A stretch of DNA of 64,000 bases from Solirubrobacteraceae bacterium (GCA_030447785.1 JAUJOF010000010.1:15120-79119), one strand, 5' to 3'; positions 18,450-27,159 are shown, numbered from the stretch's first letter. Made by a program: numbers and translations. Notes: generated by a model from the letters alone, not told the origin.

Positions 18450-19358
18450 TCAGTAGAGCACCGATGGGATCCACGCGCCCGACGGTTCGCGGTACTCACC
18501 GATCGCCATGTAGGTCATCGGCTTGACGACGCGTAGGCCCTCGTCGAGGCACCAGCCAAAGAGCCCGGTCTGCCGCATCGGCAACAGAAACGAGGCCGGG
18601 CGGTCCACGGTCGCCAGAGCGCCCAGCATCAGGGCGCGCATGTCGTGCTCAGCTTCGGCGACGGCGTACGCCGCGGGGAAGAAGGTCAGCGTCGTGGCGT
18701 AGGCCGTAATGCGCCCGTCGCGGATCGCCACGAACGGCGAGAGGGCCGGGACGTGCAGGGCGTCGCGAAGTTCGCTGGTGCGCTCGAAGCCGTGGACTTT
18801 GAGGCAGAGCTGCTCGCACGCGCGGAAGTCCGGCTCCTCGAGCGGACGCACCTCGATTCCGGCTGCGGGTTGGCTGTTCGGTCTGCCGCTCATCACCGCC
18901 GCCGGCTCCTTGACCTCAAAGCCGAGCGACGCGTAGAGCGACAGCGAGCCGACGTTGAAGGAGTCCTGCAGCAGGCGGATGCCCGCCGCTGCGCGGCTGC
19001 GTTCGAGCGCGGCCTGCATCAGCCGCCGGCCCACCCCAAGTCCCTGAGCACCAGGATCGACGGTGATCGGTCCGAGTCCGCGCATAGGTCCGCGCTCATC
19101 GACGAAGTTGGACCCGACGATTCGCCCATCGTGCTCCGCGACTACGCCCCAGATCGACGGATGCGCGCTGAAAGCGGCGGTCAACTGCTGGGCCGCCGCG
19201 AGGGTGGGAAAGTCGCGCTCGAAGCGGTGCTGATCGTGGATGGCGCCGAAGGCCTCGTAGACGATGCGCGCACACTCGCTGGCGTCAGCAGGCTCGATCG
19301 CTCGCAGCGCCACGGTGGCGTCCCGCTCGGTCTGAGCAGATTCGCTGGTCTGTAACAT
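18450..19358 (-). CDS. GNAT acetyltransferase, two tandem domains
   Basis: 302 residues. The start ATG at 19358 is fixed by a strong GGAGGAAGG immediately upstream. The first GNAT domain holds the acetyl-CoA loop PGAQGLGVGRRLMQAALERS (about residues 95-115); the second half (IEVRPLEEPDFRACEQLCLK onward) is a degenerate GNAT-like domain. The acyl acceptor is unknown. The gene is transcribed divergently from the TetR gene, and the 60-base space between them carries overlapping palindromes. Confidence 0.85.
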   Translation of the reverse strand: MLQTSESAQTERDATVALRAIEPADASECARIVYEAFGAIHDQHRFERDFPTLAAAQQLTAAFSAHPSIWGVVAEHDGRIVGSNFVDERGPMRGLGPITVDPGAQGLGVGRRLMQAALERSRAAAGIRLLQDSFNVGSLSLYASLGFEVKEPAAVMSGRPNSQPAAGIEVRPLEEPDFRACEQLCLKVHGFERTSELRDALHVPALSPFVAIRDGRITAYATTLTFFPAAYAVAEAEHDMRALMLGALATVDRPASFLLPMRQTGLFGWCLDEGLRVVKPMTYMAIGEYREPSGAWIPSVLY

Positions 19359-19374
19359 CCTTCCTCCCAGCAAC

Positions 19375-19419
19375 GTAGAGTGTCGGTCTATGCGATAGAG
19401 TATGACTCTACCTGACCGA
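19375..19419. promoter_or_regulatory. Overlapping palindromes, probable TetR operator
   Basis: Three overlapping symmetric elements: TCTATGCGATAGA (19387-19399, 5-base arms, spacer 3), TAGAGTATGACTCTA (19396-19410, 6-base arms, spacer 3), and GTAGAGT at 19375-19381 paired with ACTCTAC at 19405-19411. TCGGTC (19383) and GACCGA (19414) form an outer pair. The CTAT...ATAG core resembles the classic tet operator. Position between a TetR gene and a divergent GNAT gene makes autoregulation likely. Confidence 0.65.
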
Positions 19420-20063
19420 TGGGAACTGTCAAGAAGCGGACATACGCGATGGCCAATCGGGCGCGCCAGGCCGCCGAGACACGGCGCCGGATCGTCGAGG
19501 CGGCGGCCCGCCTGTTCCTGGGCCAGGGCTACGCCGCGACGTCGATCAGCGCCATCGCCGCCGAAGCGGGCGTGGCCGTCCAGACCGTCTACGCGAGCCT
19601 GACGACCAAGCGCGACATTCTCCAAGCGGTCATCCAGGCGGGTGTCCGCGGGGACCAGGACGAGGTTGCCGTCACGGCGCATGCTCGGTGGCTCCAGATG
19701 GAAGCGGAAGCCGACCCCCGTCGCAAGCTCTCCATGTTCGCGCGCATCCACCGTGAGATTTGCGAGCGAGAGGCGGAGCTCTTCGGGGTACTCGAGACCG
19801 CCGCCGCCGTCGACCCTGACCTCGCGCCGCTCCTACGCGACAAGGAGCGGTTTCGCTACGAGGACCAGACGCGCGTCGTTCGATCGCTGCGACGGCAAGG
19901 GCAACTGCGAGTCGGATTGTCTGCTCGTAAGGCCAGCGACAGCATCTGGGCGCTCGCCAGCGAGCGCGTCTACCTCGCGCTCGTGAAGGAACGCGGGTGG
20001 AGCGCCAAGCAGTTCGAGAAGTGGCTGACCGACCAGTTGGAGGCAGCACTACTCGCAGCCTGA
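19419..20063 (+). CDS. TetR-family repressor
   Basis: 214 residues from an ATG at 19419. HTH region: ETRRRIVEAAARLFLGQGYA, then TSISAIAAEAGVAVQTVYASL, which is a canonical TetR N-terminus. The C-terminal domain is rich in Arg and Glu and resembles the TetR_C group with an 'ELFGVLETAAAVDPDLAPLL' segment. It probably represses the divergent GNAT-VOC operon through the palindromes just upstream of its own start. Confidence 0.9.
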   Translation: MGTVKKRTYAMANRARQAAETRRRIVEAAARLFLGQGYAATSISAIAAEAGVAVQTVYASLTTKRDILQAVIQAGVRGDQDEVAVTAHARWLQMEAEADPRRKLSMFARIHREICEREAELFGVLETAAAVDPDLAPLLRDKERFRYEDQTRVVRSLRRQGQLRVGLSARKASDSIWALASERVYLALVKERGWSAKQFEKWLTDQLEAALLAA

Positions 20064-20382
20064 CCAACTGCCGGCCACGGCGGCCCCCCTCCCTCCCCAC
20101 CCAGAAGGCCGAAGCGACCGGCCCCGCTCGGATGACGCTGCAGAGCAGGGACGGCCAACGCAGAGATCCCGGGCCAACGCGTCGTTCCGGCGATTCCGGC
20201 GCTTCATGAGTGCGCTCCTCCTCGACGAACCCAACGCTCTCGCTGGACTGCCGCTTGGGCGACGACGGGCAGCTGCACGCGCCGCGGCCATGGCGCCTGC
20301 AGAGCACAGAAGGCAGCAGTCGGAAAGGGGGCATCCTCGTCGCTTGACGGCCGCTCCTGTCAGGCGAAGGCGACAGCCCCGT
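20064..20382. other. Intergenic, nothing recognised
   Basis: Between the TetR gene and the broken secreted-protein gene. All frames are Arg/Ser/Pro-rich and lack family-like sequence. No repeat or strong hairpin was noticed. Confidence 0.45.
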
Positions 20383-20977
20383 CTAGTGGCAGCGACGGCC
20401 CAGCGGAAGCTTGATGTCTGGCCGGCGCTTGCCATCCACCCGAACCTGCAGGCGAATGCAAGCTGGGCCCGGTGATGATGAGGGCTCCGGCCCAGCCGGT
20501 GATGGGTCCAACGGTGCCTCCCGTAAACGCCGGGGTGTCAGCCGGGCAGGGTTCGAACGCGACGGCCTCATCTCCGTCCTCGATGTGTTTCGCGTCGCGC
20601 GTGGCTTCGCGGTAGGTCAGCGCGGCGTAGGCGCGCTGGTTGGGGGCAACGCTCAGCGTTGCGCTGTGGCCCGCGCGAAGCCCAACCGCGGGAGTGTGAT
20701 GCCTGGCAGCCGACCATCTCTCGGGCGGTACGAAGCCCGCGACAGTCGCGGCAAGTCGCGGGCGACCGTAACCAGCGCGAACGGTCCTCGGATGACATCC
20801 GCGCTGACGCGCAAGGCCCTTCACGCTCGGCTCAGCGCGAGTAGCGCACCCGACGACCGGAGGCGTCGCGGCCGCCGCTTCGCGCCCGTCCGACGAGCGG
20901 CTGAACACCCCCGACGCTACGACGGCAGCCACCACGCCCACGAGAAGCGCACCGACAACCAAAAATGCGAGGCGCAC
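20383..20977 (-). pseudogene. Secreted/membrane-anchored protein, at least three frameshifts
   Basis: An ATG at 20977 opens a hydrophobic anchor or signal (LAFLVVGALLVGVVAAVVAS). Coding-like sequence then changes frame three times: CATRAEPSVKG; then RGPFALVTVARDLPRLSRA near 20800-20700; then GLRAGHSATLSVAP to GWAGALIITGP; then IRLQVRVDGKRRPDIKLPL to a stop at 20383. Joined, they give one domain of about 195 residues with beta-rich character and Cys pairs, a type I recall from related actinobacteria as an uncharacterised exported protein. Damage is too heavy for a single error; a true pseudogene is likely. Confidence 0.55.
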
Positions 20978-21165
20978 CAGGGCAGATTACCGCTGGGCAG
21001 TGGCTGCTCTGGAGCACAAGCCGGAGTCGCCTCAGCCACAACTGGTCGAAATGCGAGAGGCTCAACTGTCTTCGACGGGCGCGTGCACCAAGCGCCGGTC
21101 GCCAAGTGGCGCCTTGGAGCGGTGACGGCATCGCGCCGTTCGGCGGGTGGAACTGACCCAGCAGT

Positions 21166-21300
21166 TCATGCCCGGTCGCGCGGGGCTGTGCGTCGCCGGG
21201 CATCGAGCTTGAGATAGACCGACCCGGAGCGGCCGACGCCCCGCTCAAACGAGAGCCAGAGATCCTCGAAGTCCTCGTACTCGGCCGCGGTCGCCAGCCT
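21166..21300 (-). pseudogene. C-terminal relic of a class I methyltransferase
   Basis: The stretch ATAAEYEDFEDLWLSFERGV then GRSGSVYLKLDARRRTAPR resembles the C-terminal end of a UbiE/type 11 SAM-dependent methyltransferase subgroup (pattern YxxFxxLWxPFxxGxGPxGxY). No SAM-binding motif can be followed upstream in any frame, so only the 3' end survives. Identification rests on pattern memory and is tentative. Confidence 0.35.
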
Positions 21301-22055
21301 TCCGACCGAGGCCCGAGCCCCGGCACCGTCGAAGGGTCGGGGCCGTCTCCTCTCCGGGGCCCTGGGTGGTTGCATCGATCGACGACCTCGCGGGCGAACG
21401 CAGCCGGGCGGCGTCCCGCCCGCCGCGTCCATCCCCGCGGTCGCCCGTGAGCGTGGTGAACGACACGGTATCCCTCCTCAAGAGCGGCGGTCAACCCGCG
21501 CGTCTGGCGCTCAGGCGGCGGACGCGGCGACAAGGGCCTTCTGACCACGCCACACCGCCCCTCGTAGGGGGGTCTGGCGACCGGTCGCTTGACGGGCCCG
21601 GCGCTCAGCCGGCTCCCGCGGGCGTCGTGATCAAGGCGCGTGCCCTCGACCGTTCCGTCCGCGAACCGCGACTGCTCGCCGAGCCCGATCGTCGGGCGGC
21701 GCACCCGCGCGGTTGTGGGCTGGTCTTACGACTATCGCCGCGCTTGCGTCGTGACGTGTCGTCGTCTGAGCTGAGCCAAAGAACCCGCCGCCCAGCGTGC
21801 CGAGCGAGCCCCCGCCTCCCGGCTCGGTACCCAACTTTCCCAGACGATCTTCAACGTGGAGAAGAGGAGTGGCACCGATAACCGGAACGTGCCCCCCGGC
21901 CAGTTCACCGCCCGAGCGTGTGTCCCGGCTGACGGTCAAGCGAGGCTCGGGATATAGGAGCACACCCCCTTCTCGTCAAGCTCGAGCTCGCCCACGAAGA
22001 GCTGTGCGGGTGGGCGCCGAGGAGCGGTTCGAGTTTGAGGTGGGCACCACGACTC
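21301..22055. other. Gene-poor, decayed stretch
   Basis: No convincing gene on either strand. A 20-base sequence at 21604-21623 recurs exactly at 23124-23143, at the 3' end of the alcohol dehydrogenase gene. On the minus strand that copy also ends in a PAGAG-stop reading, so it may be the tail of a lost second dehydrogenase. Confidence 0.4.
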
Positions 22056-22075
22056 GCACCCTGTCGCACAGGTGC
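22056..22075. promoter_or_regulatory. Inverted repeat upstream of Phd/VapC-type operon
   Basis: GCAC(C)CTGT and ACAGGTGC pair over 8 bases with one bulged C and a 3-base spacer, ending 13 bases before the antitoxin start. Position fits an autoregulatory operator of a type II antitoxin. Confidence 0.4.
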
Positions 22076-22088
22076 TACGGTGGCCGAC

Positions 22089-22343
22089 GTGTCCCGTGAG
22101 ATCACCCAACGCCAGTTGCGAAACAGAAGTGGGGAGGTCATGCGAGCGCTGGACGCCGGCGAGAGCTTTGTCGTCACCCGCAACGGCGTCGCCGTCGGCG
22201 AGCTCTCGCCGGTGGCGCGCCGCCGGTTCGTCGACCGAGAGGTAGCGATCGGCGCGTTCTCTGGCTCGGCGCCGATCGACCCCGGCCGCTTCCGCGCCGA
22301 TGTCGATTCTCGCGCCGATCAGGACCCCGCCCCGCGTGGCTGA
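22089..22343 (+). CDS. Antitoxin, Phd/YefM family
   Basis: 84 residues from a GTG at 22089 (VSREITQRQLRNRSGEVMRA); a GTG at 22080 would add three residues. The N-terminal half is the Phd/YefM DNA-binding fold (ALDAGESFVVTRNGVAVGEL). The acidic C-terminal tail (GRFRADVDSRADQDP) would wrap the toxin. Its last 8 bases overlap the toxin start. Confidence 0.85.
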   Translation: MSREITQRQLRNRSGEVMRALDAGESFVVTRNGVAVGELSPVARRRFVDREVAIGAFSGSAPIDPGRFRADVDSRADQDPAPRG

Positions 22344-22764
22344 CGCGCCTGCGCGCGGACTGGTCGACACCTCGGTCATCATCGAGCTCGAACGCGTTGT
22401 CGCTGAGGAACTCCCGGCGCAGATGGCAATCGCCGCCGTCACGCTGGCCGAGCTCGCGGCCGGCCCTCACGCGACCAGCGATCCCGTCGAGCGCGCCCGC
22501 CGTCAGGAGCGACTGCAACGCGCTGAGGCCCTGTTCGAGGCGATCCCCTTCGATACGGCTGCCGCGCGCGCCTACGGGCGCGTCTACGCCCAGGTCACCT
22601 CCCTGGGGCGCAAGGCACGGGGAAGGCGGGCCCTCGACCTGCTTATCGCCGCGACCGCGCTCGCGGCCCAACTCCCGCTGCACACGCGCAACCCCTCTGA
22701 CTTCGACGGCCTCGAAGACGTTCTCGACATCGTCGCCGTCAGCGCGACGAAACCAGGCAACTGA
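22336..22764 (+). CDS. PIN-domain toxin, VapC type
   Basis: 142 residues from a GTG at 22336 that overlaps the antitoxin stop. The PIN core is clear: first Asp in GLVDTSVIIELE, Glu in AAVTLAELAAG, and RRALDLLIAATALAAQLPLH with the third acidic residue, then TRNPSDFDGL. All catalytic acids appear present, so it should be an active Mg-dependent RNase. An upstream ATG at 22300 is possible but would overlap the antitoxin by 44 bases. Confidence 0.88.
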   Translation: MADAPARGLVDTSVIIELERVVAEELPAQMAIAAVTLAELAAGPHATSDPVERARRQERLQRAEALFEAIPFDTAAARAYGRVYAQVTSLGRKARGRRALDLLIAATALAAQLPLHTRNPSDFDGLEDVLDIVAVSATKPGN

Positions 22765-23046
22765 CCATGCTCAGCGCTCGGCCTCGCCTGCTCGTGGGGC
22801 CGGAGCGCTGCCGCCTTCAGCCGGGGAGCCGTCGGTTTCTCGGTAGGGAACGAGCGGCGGCTTCACCGTCGCCTACCGGGCCCTCGAGCTGGCCGTCTTC
22901 GGCGATCAGGCGGGCGAGCCGGCGCTGGAGTGGAGCGGCCCGGCGTGGGTGCCTTCGCCGCGCATCGTGCCGCACCTCACCGCCTCGCAGGACGAGCGGG
23001 CTGAGGCCGTCGAGCAGCTCGCCTCGCACGCGCTCAGCGAGCCGGC
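22765..23046. other. Gene debris between VapC and DUF429 fragment
   Basis: One frame after a TAG at about 22842 stays open for about 72 codons with plausible composition (ELAVFGDQAGEPALEWSGPA) but has no start and no recognised family. It ends in TGA within the DUF429 fragment. Treated as relic DNA. Confidence 0.35.
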
Positions 23047-23121
23047 GCCAGCTCGCCGACGGATGGCGTGAGCTGGCCGCCGGATCGGAGGATGCCTTCG
23101 ATGCCGCGGTCTCCGCGCTGC
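23047..23121 (+). pseudogene. Fragment of a second DUF429 gene
   Basis: 75 bases align without gaps to 2971-3045 in the intact DUF429 gene with 5 differences (93 % identity). The fragment reads QLADGWRELAAGSEDAFDAA then VSAL. Similarity ends abruptly on both sides. Upstream (22845-23046) an open stretch of about 70 codons (TVAYRALELAVFGDQ...) reads coding-like but is unrelated to the intact gene and not recognised. It abuts the stop of the alcohol dehydrogenase gene. Confidence 0.7.
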
Positions 23122-23124
23122 CTC

Positions 23125-24162
23125 TCAGCCGGCTCCCGCGGGCAGCAGGATGCCGCGGCCGTGCAGCCGCCCTTCGTCGAGGTCGGCGATCGCGTCGTTG
23201 ATCGCGTCGAGGGGATAGGTGCTCGTGCGCAGGTGGACCTTGCCCTGGGCGGTGAGGGTCATGAGGTCCTGGAGATCGGTGTACGTGCCGACGAGATCGC
23301 CGATGAAGGAGATCTCACGCGAGATGATGTCGATGGTGGGGATGTCGAGGTTCTGCCCGTAGCCGATCACGTGGTAGAAGCCACCGTCCTGGAGCATCGC
23401 GATGCCGTCCTCGACGGCCCCCTGCTCGCCCACGAAGTCCAGGATCACCTCGGCGCCCAGCCCGCTGGTGAGCTGCAAGACCGTGTCGACGTGCGAGCCG
23501 TCGACCTTGACGGTGTGGTCGGCGCCGACCTCCCGGGCGATGTCCAGCGCCGCCTCGGAGGGATCGAGGACCACGATCTCGGTCGGCGTCATCGCGGCCA
23601 GGCACTGGATGCCGATGTGGCCGAGGCCGCCCGCGCCGATCACCACGGTCCGGGTTCCGGGGTCGAGCACCGGCCGCGCCTTCTTGACGGCGTGGATGGC
23701 GGTCAGTCCCGCGTCGGCCAGCGCGGCGACGTCCTTGGGCTCCAGCGAGGGATCGAGCTTGATGACCGACCGCGCGCTGGTGAGCAGGAAGTCGGCGAAT
23801 CCGCCGTCTCGGTCGATGCCGGGGAAGCTCCCGGTGGCGCAGTGCATGTCGTCCCCGCGCCGACAGGCACGGCACAGGCCACAGGTGATGAACGGATGCA
23901 CGATCACCGTGTCGCCGACCTCGACGTTCGTGACGGCCGAGCCGACCTCGTGGATCCAGCCGGCGTTCTCGTGACCGAGCGTGTAGGGCAGCGTGACACC
24001 GGACTTCTCGGCCCACTGCCCCTCCTGGATGTGCAGATCGGTGCGACACAGGCCCGCGGCGCCGATACGCACCACCACGTCCAGGGGGCCGACCGCGCGC
24101 GGCTCGTCGCGCTCATCCAAGGCCAGTGGCTCGTGGTAGGCGTGCAATCGAGCGGCCTTCAT
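23125..24162 (-). CDS. Zinc-dependent alcohol dehydrogenase (MDR family)
   Basis: 345 residues. Catalytic zinc ligands are the Cys of GLCRTDLH and His-Glu of GHENAGWI; structural zinc Cys are in CGLCRACRRGDDMHC, complete with four cysteines. The NAD-binding motif is VVIGAGGLGHIGIQC near residue 180, followed by LDPSEAALDIAREVGADH; the Asp after the motif favours NAD over NADP. It would oxidise primary alcohols. It lies 71 bases after the MBL-fold gene on the same strand. Confidence 0.9.
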   Translation of the reverse strand: MKAARLHAYHEPLALDERDEPRAVGPLDVVVRIGAAGLCRTDLHIQEGQWAEKSGVTLPYTLGHENAGWIHEVGSAVTNVEVGDTVIVHPFITCGLCRACRRGDDMHCATGSFPGIDRDGGFADFLLTSARSVIKLDPSLEPKDVAALADAGLTAIHAVKKARPVLDPGTRTVVIGAGGLGHIGIQCLAAMTPTEIVVLDPSEAALDIAREVGADHTVKVDGSHVDTVLQLTSGLGAEVILDFVGEQGAVEDGIAMLQDGGFYHVIGYGQNLDIPTIDIISREISFIGDLVGTYTDLQDLMTLTAQGKVHLRTSTYPLDAINDAIADLDEGRLHGRGILLPAGAG

Positions 24163-24233
24163 GTCTCCCTCCAGTCGCTATCGGTGGCCAGGGCAGAGCA
24201 TCCAGAGGCGGGCGGATGGTCTCCGACGCGCGC

Positions 24234-24986
24234 TCACACCGCCATCGCGGCGGTTCGCGCCTGCCGTGCGGCCGCCGCGGGACCCTCCCGCCAGGCAGCG
24301 CCGTGACCGACGAGGACCAGGTCTGCGTGCACCGGCTCGAGGCGGTCCAAGGAGGCCAGGCACGCGCGGTTGTCCTCGTTGACGAAGTGGGGCATGAGCC
24401 GCACGCCGGCGCCTCGGGTGACCAGCTCGTGGGTGATGAGGGCGTCGCCGGCGAAGAGCACGCGCTGGCCTTCGAAGAGCAGCGCGCTGTGTCCCGCCGT
24501 GTGGCCGGGGGTGTGGATGACCTTCGGGCGCCCGGGCACATCGAGTACGTCACCGTCGGAGAAGGTCTCGGGATCGCCGACCTTCGACGGGTGCATGCCG
24601 CCGTTGCGCAGCGTGTCCCACAGGATCGCTCGCGTCAGCGGTCGCCAGAGGTTGGCGAGCATGTGCCGCGGGCTTGCGTCGCCCTTCTTGGGCCCCGGCT
24701 TGCGCAGCGCAGGGGCGTCCTGCTGGTGGATCAGCACACGCGCTCCCGCCTCGCGCAGTCGTGGGGCAACGCCGGTGTGGTCTGCGTCGGAGTGTGTGAG
24801 CACGACGGCCTCGACGTCGTCGATCGCGTGTCCGAGCTGGCGCAGATCCTCTTCGAGCGTGGTCGCGAAGCCCGGAAGGCCCGCGTCGACCGCCGTCAGC
24901 CTCCCGCCGTCCTCCACCACATACCAGTTGACGATGTCGGTGCCCAGGCCGTACACCCCGGCTGCGAGCTCGGTGCGGGCGCGCAT
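24234..24986 (-). CDS. MBL-fold metallohydrolase
   Basis: 250 residues. Metal motif THSDADHTGV (HxDxDH instead of the common HxHxDH, so the first metal site is altered), then PGHTAGHSALLF and FAGDALITHEL, and a final GHGAAW. The fold is complete. The Ser-Asp in place of His-x suggests changed metal affinity. It starts at an ATG at 24986, divergent from the Uma2 gene. Adjacent to the dehydrogenase it may act on a thioester or lactone of the same pathway (inference). Confidence 0.85.
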   Translation of the reverse strand: MRARTELAAGVYGLGTDIVNWYVVEDGGRLTAVDAGLPGFATTLEEDLRQLGHAIDDVEAVVLTHSDADHTGVAPRLREAGARVLIHQQDAPALRKPGPKKGDASPRHMLANLWRPLTRAILWDTLRNGGMHPSKVGDPETFSDGDVLDVPGRPKVIHTPGHTAGHSALLFEGQRVLFAGDALITHELVTRGAGVRLMPHFVNEDNRACLASLDRLEPVHADLVLVGHGAAWREGPAAAARQARTAAMAV

Positions 24987-25097
24987 ACTGGCGGCTTATA
25001 TCGGGCCGGGCGCCGCAGCACCAGCAGCGTGCAACCGTTGCGCCGTCCTGCCGTTGGTGGGCGGGCGCTCGAGCTGGCCACCTCTATCATCGACGCG

Positions 25098-25649
25098 GTG
25101 GCCGCTGTTGCCCATCCCCGCCTCGACGCTGCCGAATACGTCGCTCTGCAGGCCGGCGTGGGCTGGCGGTTGTCGGTGGAGCTCATCGATGGGGAGGCGG
25201 TCGTGACGCCGCCCACGGGCGGTCGAGCGGCTTCGATCCAGGGCGAGCTCTTCTACGCGCTGCGGCGCTGGCAGGAGTCGACGGCGAACGGCGGGCTGCT
25301 GCTCCAGGACGTCTTCGTCCGCCTGCCCGAGGACCAGTATCTGGCCCCCGATATCGCCTGGTGGAGCGCACAACGTCGACCCGCGCTGTCAAGCGGGGCC
25401 GTCGACGTGGTCCCGGACCTCGTGGTCGAGGTGTTGTCGTCGGCCACGCGTGCCAACGACCTGGGTGCCAAGCGCGAGCTGTACCTTGGTGCCGGGGTGC
25501 AGGAGCTGTGGCTGACCGACCCGGACGCCGCCACCATCGTGCGCGTGCGCCGCGACGGCCCCGAGGAGTGGTTGAGTCGAGGCGACCAACTCGAGAGCGC
25601 AGTCTTCCCTGGGCTCGCACTCAGTCTCTCCCGCGTGCTGGCGAGCTGA
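25098..25649 (+). CDS. Uma2-family protein (DUF820, restriction-like nuclease fold)
   Basis: 183 residues from a GTG at 25098. Typical Uma2 features: VELIDGEAVVTPPTGGRAAS, VFVRLPEDQYLAPDIAWWSA, and the PD-(D/E)xK-like core VPDLVVEVLSSATRANDLGA then KRELYLGAGVQELWLTDPD. The cellular role of the family is unknown; it is widespread in cyanobacteria and actinobacteria. It stands alone. Confidence 0.85.
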   Translation: MAAVAHPRLDAAEYVALQAGVGWRLSVELIDGEAVVTPPTGGRAASIQGELFYALRRWQESTANGGLLLQDVFVRLPEDQYLAPDIAWWSAQRRPALSSGAVDVVPDLVVEVLSSATRANDLGAKRELYLGAGVQELWLTDPDAATIVRVRRDGPEEWLSRGDQLESAVFPGLALSLSRVLAS

Positions 25650-25812
25650 ACGCCGCGGCTCGCTTGGCCGTCGGACCGCCGGTGCGACGCTGGCGGCGTC
25701 CAGCAGCCGCAGGCGCCGCGCGGCGCACGGGCGGATGGCGCTTGAGCCGATCGAGTGACGGTCCCGTCGCTCGAGGCCTGACCGAGCACGCGGACCCAAG
25801 CGCTCACGACAT

Positions 25813-25983
25813 CTACTTCTCCTCACGCACAACCGCCAGCCGCCCTTGGAGGAAGGGCCGCTCGGCGTCTGAGTGAACGAGGTGCAGCGCGCGATCGTAC
25901 GCCGCGCGGGCGTCCTCGATGCGACCAAGCCGGCGCAGCAGGTCCGCGCTTACCGCGTCGCCCCAAGCCAGGCCGTCCAGCAT
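25813..25983 (-). pseudogene. C-terminal relic of an ECF sigma factor (DUF6596/TPR end)
   Basis: ADLLRRLGRIEDARAAYDRA then LHLVHSDAERPFLQGRLAVV matches the helical end of SigI-like sigma factors that carry DUF6596 (pattern AELLRRLGRxxEARxAYxRALxL). Sigma regions 2 and 4 are absent upstream in any frame. A truncated remnant. Confidence 0.5.
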
Positions 25984-26074
25984 CTGTGCTGGTTCGCCGC
26001 AGCACTTCTCGCCGGATGCGCACGGCCGTGCGCATCCGCCCGCCAGTCGCGAGCGCCCCCGCCCGCCGCGCAGC

Positions 26075-26440
26075 TCAGTAGCTGAAGACCGTCGAGCCCT
26101 CGTCCCCAAGCCACTCCCACATCGGCGTGGCTCCCGCCAGGCGGGCATTGGCGACGAAGGCATCGGCGTCCAGTTTGCGCGCCGTCACGCAGATCGGGCA
26201 CACCAGCAACTCTCCGCCGCCCTGGGCGAACTGCTCGAACAGCCGCGGGAGCGGCGGGCATCCGTCACAAGCGACGCCCTCGGCATGACCGGGCACCGCG
26301 AGGCGTACGGCCTCCTTGGTCAGGAACATCGCGACGTCGCGGCCGCGCTCCAAAGCGGCGCCCGCAACGAGAAAGGCGACGGTGACGCGCTCGCCATCCT
26401 CGAGGCCCGTCGCCAGGTTGATGAGCACCTTCTCGGCCAT
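26075..26440 (-). CDS. DsrE-family protein
   Basis: 121 residues from an ATG at 26440 (GTG at 26443 is also possible). The fold is KVLINLATGLEDGERVTVAF, GRDVAMFLTKEAVRLAVPG, then LLVCPICVTARKLDADAF, where the Cys pair lies in the usual DsrE/F-like position. Such proteins bind or transfer sulfur, or act as small redox partners. It is monocistronic here. Confidence 0.8.
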   Translation of the reverse strand: MAEKVLINLATGLEDGERVTVAFLVAGAALERGRDVAMFLTKEAVRLAVPGHAEGVACDGCPPLPRLFEQFAQGGGELLVCPICVTARKLDADAFVANARLAGATPMWEWLGDEGSTVFSY

Positions 26441-26633
26441 CACGCTCTTCCTTCCCGCCGTTGTCGGCTGTCTTGGATGTCAGCATCGCGACTCGGTCGT
26501 CGCCACGCAAGCCAACTGCAGCCAGGCGCTCGCCACCGCGCTGCCGGGAGCGAGCGACCGCGCACGGCGACCCGAGCTGCGCGCCCAGGGGTCGTCACCG
26601 GCTGTGCGCTGCCTCCACGCCGCGAGTAGCTCG

Positions 26634-27110
26634 CTAGCGGATGCGGATCGTGGTGACCAGATTGTCGAGACGGACCTCGTCGCTGCCTTCAGGTGGGGCG
26701 TAGAGGCGACACTCGGTGACGAACTCGGCCAGGGTCGGTTCGCTGTCGTCGGGAAGCGGCAGCCCGCGCGTCAAGGCAGTGCCCCAGTCGTTGAAGTCCT
26801 CGCGCCAGTAGATCGGGAACAGCTCGGGCATGGTGAAGGGAGCATCCGAGGAGACCTCACACGCACCGCCAAGCCCGGTCCCCCGCAGCACAGCCGCCTT
26901 ACCGGTCGGGTCTTCCGGCAACTTCATGTAGAGGCCGTTGTCCTGGATCTCGAGGCGCAGGCCGGTCTCTTGATCAACCGAGGTGATGATCTTGGTGCCG
27001 TGCTCGGTGGTCTCCATCTCGGCCCCGCCTTCGGACAACTTGCTCTCATCGCTGCCGCAACCGGCAAGGAGGAGCGCAGAGACCAAGAAGAGACCGAGTA
27101 GGCGGCGCAT
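26634..27110 (-). CDS. Putative lipoprotein
   Basis: 158 residues from an ATG at 27110. Signal MRRLLGLFLVSALLLAGCGS has a perfect lipobox (LLAGC), so the Cys would be lipidated. The mature part (LRLEIQDNGLYMKLPED, ALTRGLPLPDDSEPTLAEFV) is not recognised. Function unknown. Confidence 0.75.
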   Translation of the reverse strand: MRRLLGLFLVSALLLAGCGSDESKLSEGGAEMETTEHGTKIITSVDQETGLRLEIQDNGLYMKLPEDPTGKAAVLRGTGLGGACEVSSDAPFTMPELFPIYWREDFNDWGTALTRGLPLPDDSEPTLAEFVTECRLYAPPEGSDEVRLDNLVTTIRIR

Positions 27111-27159
27111 CTGAACGATTGTCCTACAGGCGAACAGCACCGGCCCGTACGACCCGGGG

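Noticed and set aside
21573-21588. 16-base match to the 3' end of the DUF429 gene (3124-3139), also reading WRPVA-stop
   Set aside because: Flanking sequence is not related, and a 16-base match is expected by chance in a window this GC-rich.
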